DNA of 64,000 nucleotides from positions 496,001 through 560,000 of the forward strand of contig WUJK01000013.1 in the NCBI GenBank assembly GCA_011317545.1, in the 5' to 3' direction. The notes beneath the pieces were generated by a model that was given only the letters and a program-made list of their open reading frames with translations, had not been told where the DNA came from and ran no database searches. This DNA comes from Coniella vitis. Lineage: Eukaryota > Ascomycota > Sordariomycetes > Diaporthales > Schizoparmaceae. The position numbers and the translations under genes were made by a program. Of the stretch, positions 1 to 9,441 are shown in pieces. The number at the start of each line of letters is the position of its first letter. Positions within the stretch are counted from its first letter, which is position 1.

Positions 1-452
1 ATTGTACTGAAATACTCTTGAAATTACCCAAGTCCAAAGTGGAAAGGACAAAAGAAGCGATGTTCGAGACATGTGACAACGTCCACAAGCGGGAATCAGT
101 ATTCATACTCTTCCAGCGCGCTTTGAATTCTTATTGATATAATTTTACTCATATTTTCCAGGCCTGATGACCTTGATATTATTTCATTATAAATCGTTTG
201 GATACATAAGCTGGACAGCACTGGGCGCAAAAATGCAAACGTCATCACGGCATATCTGGGCGCTAAACACCTGGAGTGACCCGCTGTAGTGCTCGGGTTT
301 CAGTGGACTGCAGCCCCCCTGAGCAATTTGTCTCATCAGCTCCCAAACCTCCAAAAATTCATCACCAACCAATCAACCAACCAGCCCACCCTACAGGCGT
401 TCGCCCTTTTCCTCTCACAACCCACCCCGCCACCCATGCCGCGACCCCCAGC
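1..452. other. Upstream region of the nuclease-ATPase gene
   Basis: No credible gene lies here. The stretch runs from the window edge to the first gene. Its last 100 bases are C-rich and purine-poor, as in many fungal 5' leaders. An out-of-frame ATG at 436 opens a short upstream ORF listed separately. The reading frame of the downstream protein is open back to 276, but the codon there is GTG and no in-frame ATG precedes 453. Confidence 0.5.
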
Positions 453-486
453 ATGCGCCCCCAAGCGCGCAAATGGCTCCTCCTAG
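436..486 (+). promoter_or_regulatory. Upstream ORF overlapping the main start codon
   Basis: An ATG at 436 opens a 16-codon reading frame that ends with a stop at 484-486, so it overlaps the main ATG at 453 in another frame. The context at 436 has C at -3 (weak), whereas 453 has A at -3 (good). Leaky scanning could therefore reach the main start. Whether 436 lies in the mRNA is not known. Confidence 0.35.
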
Positions 487-3400
487 CCGACATCCACTTC
501 AAGCATGCGGACCTGGACCGCATCAACCGCACCGCCAGCTGGATCACGCAGCTCGCCGCCTCGTTGTCGCCTCAGCTGTCGCGCATCGTCATCTGCGGCG
601 ACTTGCTGACCACGCGCGCCAGCCAGCCCACCCATGTCTTGTCGGCCTGCTACCGCTTCCTCGACAGCCTCGTGTCTGCCACTCCTTCTTCTGGTGCTGT
701 CGCCCACGTGCCGCACATCAACATCCTCCTGGGCAATCATGACCTCGCATACCGCCACGACACGGCCCATGCTACTTCTGCCCTCGACGCGCTGCGCCTC
801 GCTGCCCCTGCGGGTGTGGAATTGCATTGGGATGTGGGCTCCCACGTCTGGGACGGCCGGAGGGTCCTGACCCTGCCGTTTCGCGAAGCACAGGGTGAGC
901 TCGTCGAGGCTGTGGCGAGTCTATCGGACAAGGAAGCCGAGCAGACAGTGGCCTTTGCGCACCTGGCGCTGCATCGCGCCATCACCCAGCGGTACGTGGT
1001 CAAGCCGTCGTCGATGACGGCTCCTGGTGGCAAGAGGAAGACGGGCATGGGGTCCGTGTCCTACCATGGACTTGTTGGGCCGGGAGCGTTTGCGAGGCTT
1101 GCGAGGACGTTTACGGGGCATTTCCACTGTCACCAGACCATTTTGCAGCGTGAGCAGCGGCAAGGTCGTGGTGCAAAAGCACCATCACTGGCACAGTTGC
1201 AAGGAAGCGTGACGTATGTTGGCTCGCCGCTGCAACTCACCTGGGCCGACCTGTGGGACGAACAACGCGGCGTCATCCTCTTGGACCCGGAGACGCTTGA
1301 GCACGAGCTCGTCGTCAACCCCCATGCTGTAGGCTACACCACCGCCGAGGTGGACCAGGTGCTGCGTGGTTCGGTGGACGTGGAGTCTCTCCGGGACAAG
1401 CATGTCATGCTGCTGGGTGATCTCACACGATTCAAGTACGCTGCTGCCAGGGACGCGCTTGTCTCGCTCGGGGCGCGCAGTATCAGGAACTGGAGCCCCA
1501 TTACGCCTCGATTCCAGGGCACAGTGGCCTTGCGCGGTTTAGGGGCCTCGATGCCTGCCAGTGATGCTGCACTGCAGCGGCCCAGTCTGGAGGTGGAGGA
1601 GGAGGAGGAGGAGGAGGAGAAGAAGGAGGACGGCACGAGGGAAAAGGCGGGAGAGAATGTTGAGGAGCAGCGGGCACCCAGCACACCTGACCTGGCAGCA
1701 CTGACTACAGCTTCGTCGCATCAGCCCGAGCAGATTGATCTTCAAGAGCAGATTGTCAGATATGTGGATGCTCTTGAGCTGGATGAACAGCTGGCCAAAT
1801 CGAAAGACGTGCTGGTCCAGGTAGGCCGAAATTTGTTGGTGGCCACAGCCAGCCAGCAGCAACAACAACACGAGGACCAGCCCTTGAAAGGGACCGATGA
1901 AGCAGAGATACCCGACTACAGAAGCATTCTTCCTCCGCGCACCAAAACGGGAAGGCTGGCTAAGAGCGCGGCCACATCCTCAGCAGAGTCGATAGCTCAC
2001 ACCGCGCTCCCCTCACCCTCTGTCTTCGATGCCAAACCCCGCTCGCTCACTATAACCAACTTCCTTGGCGTACAGGCTCCCCTTCACCTCGAATTTGGCG
2101 TCCACATCCCACGCGGCCTGACCTTCCTTGTCGGCGAGAACGGCTCGGGCAAAAGCACCCTGATTGAAGCCATGGTCTGGTGCCAATTCGGCAAGTGTCT
2201 GCGCAGCGGCCTGGGCGCCAATGACGTTGTCAACGACAAGGCCAAGCGCAACTGCAGCGTGCGGCTCGAGTTCGACAATGGCTACGCGATTACGCGGTTC
2301 CGCAAGCACAAGGAGTTTGGGAACCGCGTGCTGGTCGAGCTGAATGGGAGACTGCTGCCCGAGTTTGAGGCGGCCGATTCCAAGACTACGCAGGCAGGTC
2401 TTGACGAGCTGCTCTCGATGGACTACAACACCTTTTTGCGAACCATTGTGCTGGGCCACGAGAGTGCCACGAGTTTTCTGAGCTCTACGCCGGCGCAGCG
2501 CAGGGACTTGATCTTGTCTGTCTTGGGGCTGGAGATACTGGACCAGTATGCCGTTGTCACGAGGTCTGTGCTGCGCGGCCTGAACGATGATCTTGACAAG
2601 ATGCAGTCCAAGATCGACGGGCTGCAACAGACGCTGCATCATGTGGACGAGCGCATCAGTGGTTTCCAGAGCACGCAGAAGCGCTTGGAAGCGGAGCTGC
2701 GACAGGCAAACAAGGAGCAGCAGACGTCTCTTGCGGCTCTCGAGGCGGGCATGCCTGGCTTGAACGCTGCGGACCTTGCAGCTCAGACGGCGCAGTTGGA
2801 CGAGAAGATGTCTGCAGCGCAGCAACGGGTCGAGACGCTGCTGCAGCAAAAGCGGCTGGTGGATACGCGGAGAGCCTTCGAAAAGGCCAGAGATCGCAAC
2901 CGTGGGCAAAGGAAGGAGATGTCCCTTCATTTGAGGGGTCTCGAGGATTCAGTGTCCCGACTGGTTGCCGAGAAGCCCAGTGACGATATTGAAGTTGGAG
3001 CGCAACCGACGGGCCTCCTCGCCAGGATGCCCGGATGGTTGTCCGCTTCCATGCTGAAAATGTGCGAAAAGATGCAGAGAGTCGACGCGGACCTCGGCGC
3101 GTGGGTTCAGCTTCCTGCGCCTGAGCCATTGTGGCCGCGTATACTGAGGCAGCTCGCCAAGGTGTCCATACTCGTCTTGCGGCTTCCACTGAGAACGTTG
3201 CGTAGAGTGACCGGGGTCGATGCACAAAAGGAAGCAATAGCAAAGAAGGAGCAGGAGCGGTTGGATTACCGCACGTCGATGGAGCGACTAGAGGCCAGAC
3301 TCGATGAAAGCCGTCGCCAACTATCCGAACTGGAAAGCCTCGACTCGGATACCCGATTTATCGAGCAAGTGGCCGCCGACAAGAACATGTCGCGAGCCGA

Positions 3401-4376
3401 TGTGCAGAGCTGTCTGGACCACATGTCTGCAGACGATGCGATGGACAAAGCAAGCACTATTTTTTCCCAATCCGACGAAGCTGTCCGCACCCTCATGGAC
3501 CTCCAGAGCCAGCGCCAGGCCCACGACGAAAGAAGAGCGCGACTAGCAAAGGCGCAAGCCGCCATCGCCATGACCAAGGAAAAACTGACAACCTACGCAC
3601 ACATTCTCGAGACTGAAGCGGCGGAACGCGCGAAGATGGCCGCGAACCGCAATGTGCTGGCGGCAGAAATGGAAACCCTCGCTGCGGACCGCGACCTCAT
3701 TGACTTTTGGGCGTCTGCACTCGCGCAGAAATCCCGCCGCATCTCCTCCTCCTCCTCCTCTTCGTCTGCTGCTACCTCCTACACATTCCGACAATTCGTC
3801 CTCGAGCAGTCCCTTGCGGAACTCAACGCAATCAACACCCAGATCCTCGCCATCTTGTTTGAAGAAAGCCGCCACAGCGCAGCCCTGACAACAGGCATGC
3901 TACGTTCTCTTTTCCTCGACAACGACCCCAACACTCTCACCGGCGACTCTGACGGTGGCGGCGGCGGCGGCGGCGAGACAGCCGCGGCGCTCGACAGCTC
4001 TCTGTCCATTGACCCGCGCCTCTCGTACGGCAAGCGAAGCGGCGGGGAGCGCAAACGCATTGACCTGGCCTTGTTCTTTGCCCTGCTGTACCTGGGCCAC
4101 GCGCGGTCGCCGCACCGCGCGCACTACATGCTTGTCGACGAGGTCTTTGACAGTCTGGACGCCGCGGGCCAGGCGGCGGTGGTCAAGTGGTGCGATTTCA
4201 TGGCTGCGTCGCGGGTGTCGTACCTTGTCATCATTACGCACAGTGAGCATCTCGTGTCGCACGGCATTGTGTCGGGGGAGAATGAGCAGGATCACGGGGC
4301 CGGGAGTGTGGTGCTTACTGCGCGGATGGGAGAGGACGGGGTGCAGTTGGAGAGGAATGGTGAGAATATTGGGTGA
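453..4376 (+). CDS. Single-chain Mre11/SbcD-Rad50/SbcC-like nuclease-ATPase
   Basis: Intronless, 1,307 residues from ATG 453; the frame opens earlier only with GTG. Residues ~8-330 are a calcineurin-like phosphoesterase carrying all Mre11/SbcD metal motifs: DxH (D13, H15), GD (D50), GNHD (95-97 N, H, D), a lone His (H170) and GHxH (H223, H225). An acidic low-complexity linker with a Glu run (~381-391) follows. From ~525 there is an SMC/Rad50-type ATPase: Walker A GENGSGKS at 561-568, coiled coil ~710-840, an apex, coiled coil ~925-1090, signature SGGE at 1196-1199, Walker B ending in D1229/E1230, a D-loop and a final H-loop. In eukaryotes Mre11 and Rad50 are separate proteins, so the role here (DNA end or hairpin processing) is inference. 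No zinc-hook CxxC is visible at the apex, and no mitochondrial presequence is evident. Ser and Gly runs sit near the C terminus. Confidence 0.9.
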   Translation: MRPQARKWLLLADIHFKHADLDRINRTASWITQLAASLSPQLSRIVICGDLLTTRASQPTHVLSACYRFLDSLVSATPSSGAVAHVPHINILLGNHDLAYRHDTAHATSALDALRLAAPAGVELHWDVGSHVWDGRRVLTLPFREAQGELVEAVASLSDKEAEQTVAFAHLALHRAITQRYVVKPSSMTAPGGKRKTGMGSVSYHGLVGPGAFARLARTFTGHFHCHQTILQREQRQGRGAKAPSLAQLQGSVTYVGSPLQLTWADLWDEQRGVILLDPETLEHELVVNPHAVGYTTAEVDQVLRGSVDVESLRDKHVMLLGDLTRFKYAAARDALVSLGARSIRNWSPITPRFQGTVALRGLGASMPASDAALQRPSLEVEEEEEEEEKKEDGTREKAGENVEEQRAPSTPDLAALTTASSHQPEQIDLQEQIVRYVDALELDEQLAKSKDVLVQVGRNLLVATASQQQQQHEDQPLKGTDEAEIPDYRSILPPRTKTGRLAKSAATSSAESIAHTALPSPSVFDAKPRSLTITNFLGVQAPLHLEFGVHIPRGLTFLVGENGSGKSTLIEAMVWCQFGKCLRSGLGANDVVNDKAKRNCSVRLEFDNGYAITRFRKHKEFGNRVLVELNGRLLPEFEAADSKTTQAGLDELLSMDYNTFLRTIVLGHESATSFLSSTPAQRRDLILSVLGLEILDQYAVVTRSVLRGLNDDLDKMQSKIDGLQQTLHHVDERISGFQSTQKRLEAELRQANKEQQTSLAALEAGMPGLNAADLAAQTAQLDEKMSAAQQRVETLLQQKRLVDTRRAFEKARDRNRGQRKEMSLHLRGLEDSVSRLVAEKPSDDIEVGAQPTGLLARMPGWLSASMLKMCEKMQRVDADLGAWVQLPAPEPLWPRILRQLAKVSILVLRLPLRTLRRVTGVDAQKEAIAKKEQERLDYRTSMERLEARLDESRRQLSELESLDSDTRFIEQVAADKNMSRADVQSCLDHMSADDAMDKASTIFSQSDEAVRTLMDLQSQRQAHDERRARLAKAQAAIAMTKEKLTTYAHILETEAAERAKMAANRNVLAAEMETLAADRDLIDFWASALAQKSRRISSSSSSSSAATSYTFRQFVLEQSLAELNAINTQILAILFEESRHSAALTTGMLRSLFLDNDPNTLTGDSDGGGGGGGETAAALDSSLSIDPRLSYGKRSGGERKRIDLALFFALLYLGHARSPHRAHYMLVDEVFDSLDAAGQAAVVKWCDFMAASRVSYLVIITHSEHLVSHGIVSGENEQDHGAGSVVLTARMGEDGVQLERNGENIG

Positions 4377-4510
4377 ATGGGATTGCTTTTCACACACCCC
4401 GCGCACAGTCGCTGTTTGTGATCCCGCCTGGAACCAATGCACCACCACCACCACAGGGCTTTGAAGTTGTATGCTGGGGATTTCCCGGCAGCCAGTTGGG
4501 ACCAGATAGA

Positions 4511-5810
4511 CTACAGATGCTTCCTAAGGATCTGCCCGGCGGACTCTAGCAGCGCAAGATCCGGAGGAGGACCACTTCCACCCGGCAGCACCAACGCGTC
4601 CCGGCGGTGGGAAGAAGACAAGGCCCCAGACGCAGTGAATCCGAATCCGAATCCGAATCCCATCGGCTTCCTCCCCCAAGCCCACCACCACGCAAAGAAA
4701 GAAGCACACGTTAACGGCACGGCAAACGCCCAATAAATCCAAATCTCACCCGCAACACTCCATCCTCCTCCTCCTCCTCCTCCTCCTCCTCCTCCTCCCG
4801 TGCCATCCCCCCCGCCGCCACCACCATCAAAACTAAAAAACGACATGCTGAAAATCGCCGAGACAAACGTCGGCGGCACGAAGGCCAAGCCGATGAAGGC
4901 AACCGTCTTCATGGCCGCGCCGTCTGCCTGCGCGAGGTGCGCGACGTGCATCGAGGCACTGGCGTCGTGCTGCGCGACGGTGTGGAAGGCGAGCTGGATC
5001 TCGTTGAGGAGGCGCTTCTCGGTCGACGCGGCGCGGTGGCGCAGGCTGGTGAGCATGTGGTGGGCGAAGGCGAGGCGGCTGTGAATCGCGAGGGACGTGG
5101 CTGGGTGGAATAATGTGTTACTGGTGGTGTTGCTTGGTACATTGGGGTCGAGCGATGACGGGGATGTGGGCGCTCGCCGCAGCGCAGCATCGTGCTCGTT
5201 GAGGATGCGTTGCATTGTTTCCACGACTACGTCCAGCGTCTCGGTGACGTGGATCGCGTGGCGGGCCATGTCGTGGAGGCGGCGGTAGTCTGGTCGCGGG
5301 ATTGCCGCTGGCGCTGCGCCGCATCCTCCGTTTGTGGAGTCACGACCTCCAGGAGACGCAGTCCACGGCATGGGGTTCTTTTCCATGGCGCGGATGTGGT
5401 TCCGGATGGCCCAGACGGAGGCGTCTTCGAGGGGCACGATGACGTCTGTTGCTAAGCGGGCGTAGACCCAGAAGGGGTCGGTTGCGTCGTCTGCGTCGGA
5501 GGCGAGGTTGGACATGCGCCGTGGGTGGTGTTGGACCGAGGGCGCTGCTGGGACGGCGGTGCTACATGATGGCGACGAGGAGGAGGAGGAGCAGCAGCAG
5601 CTGTCGTCGCTGTAGTTCTTGGTGATCCTGGTGGTGATCTGCGGTTTCAGCGCATCCAATACCCGAGCTGTCAGGTCTGCGGACGTGTCGAAGAGGACAA
5701 GGGTCGTTTGGCGGGTTCGGGGCGACCAGCGTGCAAAGAGGGCGAGCTTGTCCCATGTGTAGTGGAGGGTTGGGTGGACGAGTTTTGTTTCGAAGTAGGC
5801 TCATGTGTCT

Positions 5811-5852
<42 letters not shown>

Positions 5853-6254
5853 TTGGTGAGCATGTGTTTAGTGGTGTTGGTTTTATGTGTCTAAAATAAA
5901 GGATGAAGAATGTATATGGATATGTGTGTATAAGAATGAAGTATATAAATATCAAGAGCAAAAAAAGGGAAATTGGACTATCGTGTTATATTATAGAACT
6001 AAAAGGCTGGTAGTGATTTGGGAAAGATGGATAGTTCAAGACTCAAAATCTAACAGAATAGAATACAAAAGAAAAGCGCAAAGAGGGAGAAAATACTCCT
6101 CAAACTTACTATAACCGACACTGCCCTGTGGGAGATCCTCATCCCCCACAACAGCGTCTCCTCGCGGCGTCACACTGCACCCAAAGTACCTGTTGGACCG
6201 CCGGCAGGTGTCGGACCACCATAGCTCGGGGATGCGGAGCGCGGTGCTCAGCAC
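4511..6254 (-). CDS. CorA-like Mg2+ transporter family protein (5' end unresolved)
   Basis: The C-terminal exon is 4511-5799. A 310-nt intron (5800-6109; donor GTAAGT, acceptor TGAG) joins it in frame to an exon starting at or beyond 6254. At least 477 residues are visible. The N-terminal piece has the WWS..CRRSNRYFGC block common to fungal CorA-like proteins. After the junction the chain reads TYFETKLVHPTLHYTWDKLA, then an acidic/helical domain and two membrane helices near the C terminus. AIFSMSFF stands where bacterial CorA has GMN, as is usual in fungal members. A 13-Gly run separates the two helices. The frame is open upstream to 6476 without ATG; an ORF beginning at ATG 6672 may supply the first exon, but I could not find a convincing splice. 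It is convergent with the nuclease-ATPase gene, 134 bp apart. Confidence 0.75.
5812..5851 (+). repeat. 40-nt poly(T) tract inside the CorA-like intron
   Basis: An uninterrupted run of T on the + strand, which is poly(A) on the transcript strand. It lies just upstream of the deduced 3' splice site at 5800, where a pyrimidine tract would be expected. Confidence 0.95.
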
Positions 6255-6672
6255 GGATCGTACGCGACATTGTGTTGTGGCTGTTGTTGTGCTGGTGCAG
6301 GTGCGGGCGTGGGTTGCGCTTGCGAGGCTGTTGCGAGGCTGTTGTTGGTCAATTTCCTCTCTCTTTCTCTCTTTTTCTTCTCTTTTGTACTGTTGAGTAT
6401 GGTGTTGTTGCTCTTGAAGATGATGAGATGTGATGGGTGTAGGTGATGGAATTTGGGTGGTTGGGGGGAACTGACACTATGCATATTGGAGAGGAGGAGG
6501 ATGATGATGATGATGACACCGACGATAGTGCATCAGTAGATTTGACCTCGCGCAAGGACGTGATATCTTGGACGGTGAGGGCGGTGGGTTTGCATTCGCG
6601 GCGGTGCCAGTGTGGGTTGATGCCGTTGTCTGTTTTGTCTCGTATGAACAATACAAGAGAGGGTTTTTTCAT

Positions 6673-8032
6673 CAGTTACACTGTCAAATAACTATACATC
6701 TTGATCTGAAAACGAGGGTTTTCTACCATTGCCATCAGCCCAGTGCAGGATGGATATCTCTGGACAAGTACAGTGGTGTGCCATGGAAAGGTGGTGAGTA
6801 GAAGCTAGAAGAGGATAGGATTTGCTATAACTGTTTTGTGATATAAAGAAGGGTGGGTGGATGGAAGCACTCCAAAAGAGATCAATCTGTTCTCTCTCTC
6901 GAGGTAATAGAAAGAAAAACAAACGAAACAAACGAGAGAAAAGAAACAAAACACTGCCAGCGAGTTCAAGCGTTCGGGAAGCGGCTACGCACGACGCACA
7001 TCCGTCCAGCTGCAATGCTACTAAACTCTGGATTGGGTCGCTACGAGAGTCTTGTATGGATGTGCCAACAACTTGTGTACCGGGAAACGGCAGGATTGGG
7101 CAGCAAACACGGCGTCAGGAGTTGGCTGTGTATGTGGCGAGTTTTCAAGGCAGCTTCTAGTGAGGCACGAGGCTGTGCTTGCTCATCTATATCCGGTTGA
7201 CTTGCGATGTCGATATTTTGAGCCAGATGGGGTGGCAGAACAGGGCGAAATAGTCGTTGGCAGGGCGAAAGCAACTACAGGTCAGCCCAGGAAGGTCTCC
7301 CCTCGCCTGGTGGTTTGTTCTAACCAGAAGAAATAGCGACACTGGGGGCTTCTTTGTATAAAGCTCTTCTTCTTCTTTGGATATTTCTCGGGCCACCTGC
7401 TATATCCTTTATACATCTTCGGCCCACGGCACCGTAACACCTTTTCTTCCTCGTTCTATCCTGCCACTCTAGCACAAAAGGATTGGCACCGGCCCTGAGC
7501 CACTTTGTATTGTGCCGTTTCGCTCGGACTTGCATTGCCTATAGACTATAGTACACCGGAACGCCGGCAGTGTCCCGCCTTCTCTAGCCAAGTCCCCGAG
7601 AAACAACCACGTAGACACCTCCACCTCCACCTCCGGACATTCTTGGGCTGATGAACTACTCACTACTCGTACGCAGGTACCGCAGGCTGGCTGGCCAGCT
7701 ATTGTGACACGGGCTGATCCCGTTTCAGCCCCGAGAGCCCGTGTCACCGGCCCGATCCGGACTCTTTGTTGGCTCCGGACTTCCCCATCGCATCTTGTTC
7801 TCGGATTCGGATCCGTTCGAGGGGGTATTCATACAGTGAGTGGCATCTGCAAACAAAGCTATTTTAACGTCGGCCAACTTATTGGCGGTGGTGTGCTGCC
7901 GTTCCAAGCCCTTTCCAAGGACTTGCTACATAGAATTCCAGGAGTATAAACCACCTCTCGGACGCTTCTTCTTTTTTGTCTATATTTTCTGTTGATCTTC
8001 TTCTTTTTCTTTCCTTTTTTCTTTTCTAAACC
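6673..8032. other. Divergent intergenic region, CorA-like / cytochrome b5 reductase
   Basis: No convincing gene. The left part may contain an unresolved 5' exon of the CorA-like gene: an ORF begins at ATG 6672. The right part is a likely promoter and pyrimidine-rich leader for the + strand gene at 8033, with TATAAA at 7945-7950 followed by about 60 bases of C/T-rich sequence before the ATG. Confidence 0.5.
7945..7950 (+). promoter_or_regulatory. TATA box candidate of the b5 reductase gene
   Basis: TATAAA lies 83 bases before the ATG at 8033 and is followed by a C/T-rich leader, an arrangement typical of well-expressed filamentous fungal genes. Position only; transcription start is not known. 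Confidence 0.4.
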
Positions 8033-8140
8033 ATGAAATCCTTTCGTGTCTTTGGCTCAGCGGCACGCTCAACATCATCCCAACCTAAACCAGGCTTCTT
8101 CACCGCGGCACACTATTCTTCTTCTTCCTCATCCTCATCC

Positions 8141-8177
<37 letters not shown>

Positions 8178-9237
8178 CCCGTCGCGGCAAAATGTCTGGC
8201 GCCGAGGACTTCCTGGGCACCCACGGCCTGGCAGTGTTCAAAGGGCTCGCGGTGGCGGGTGTCGGCGGTGCCATTCTGTCCAAGCTGCTGCTGAACAGCA
8301 ACAAGAGTGACAGTGACTCGTTGGCGGCCAACGCAGGGCCCAGAAAGGTGTTTGGACGGGCGGGTCCTGTGTTTACGAGCCTGGAGCTGCAGAGCAGCGA
8401 GGATGTCTGTCAGAATGTGAAGAAGCTGCGGTTTGCGCTGCCCAAGGGTAGCGATGTGAGTGGGTTGCCGTTGACTTGTAAGTCGTTTGTTTTTGTTGTT
8501 CCTATATTCTTTCTTTTTTCTCCCCTTTTTTTTCCCACGCCACACCACAAGTCAAAACAAAGAATTAACAGCATCCAGCCGCCCTGCTCACCTTCCACAT
8601 CCCACAAGGAGGCTACCTGCCCGTCCTCCGCCCCTACACGCCCATCTCGCCCAGCGACCAACCGGGCACCGTCGACTTCCTCATCAAGCGGTACCCCAAC
8701 GGCAAGGCCTCGACGCACATGCACTCGCTCGCGCCGGGCGACAAGCTGCTCTTCGCCGTCGTCATCCCGGGCTACAAGTGGACGGCCAACCAGCACGACT
8801 CGGTGACGCTGGTCGCGGGCGGCGCGGGCATCACGCCGTGCTACCAGCTGCTGCGCGGCATCCTGCACAACCCGGCGGACCGGACGCGCGTGCGGCTGCT
8901 GTTTGGCGCCAACACGATGCGCGAGGCGCTGCTGCTGCGCGACGAGCTGGCGCAGCTCGAGGCGCAGTACGGGCGCGACCGCTTCCGCGCCGTGTATGCG
9001 GTCGCGGACGGCGAGGGCGCCGAGAGCGGCAAGGGGAGCCAGTTCCGCAAGGGCTTTGTCACGGAGACGATGCTGCGCGAGGTGGCGGCGCCGGCGAGCG
9101 AGGCCAATACCAAGATTATGGTCTGTGGGCCGCCGCCGATGGAGGAGGCGCTGCTGGGCAAGAAGGGATGGGGGGGGAGAGGAGAGGGCATTCTGGCGCG
9201 GCTGGGGTATCGTAAGGATCAGATTCATCAGTTTTAG
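8033..9237 (+). CDS. MCR1: Mitochondrial NADH-cytochrome b5 reductase
   Basis: Exons 8033-8477 and 8579-9237 with a 101-nt intron (GTAAGT...CAG); 367 residues. The N terminus is basic, free of acidic residues and Ser/Arg-rich, as in a mitochondrial presequence. It is followed by Ser and Ala runs and a hydrophobic segment (GLAVFKGLAVAGVGGAILSK), as in outer-membrane/intermembrane-space MCR1 proteins. The flavin domain has the RPYTPIS motif and the pyridine-nucleotide domain has GGAGITP and CGPPPM, all diagnostic of the b5 reductase family, which passes electrons from NADH via FAD to cytochrome b5. Extended loops and the homopolymer runs make it longer than the usual ~320 residues. It is convergent with the crotonase gene, about 200 bp apart. 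It could be an MCR1 paralogue rather than the orthologue. Confidence 0.85.
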
Positions 9238-9441
9238 ATGCTTGTGTTTGTTTGTTGTTATCATTGATCATGTTTCTTGCTGTTGTTGTTGTTGCTGTTG
9301 TTGTTATTAGGGAGAGATTTGGGTTGGTGAGCATAGCGGGTATATATTTACATTCTGACCAAGCAAGAAAGAAAGCCATGTCCTTTTGTTGAATACACTC
9401 TTGATACAGACCAATGCCTTCTATCTTGAGACTTTGCACAC

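Noticed and set aside
276..452. N-terminal extension of the fusion protein
   Set aside because: The frame is open but begins with GTG and has no ATG; the phosphoesterase fold starts right after ATG 453, as in Mre11/SbcD.
2013..2930. 305-codon - strand ORF
   Set aside because: Antisense to the ATPase half of the fusion gene; GC-rich third positions leave the opposite frame open.
6349..6672. First exon of the CorA-like gene beginning at ATG 6672
   Set aside because: The ORF has protein-like sequence at its start but is in a different frame from the next exon, and I found no consensus donor/acceptor pair, so it was not joined.
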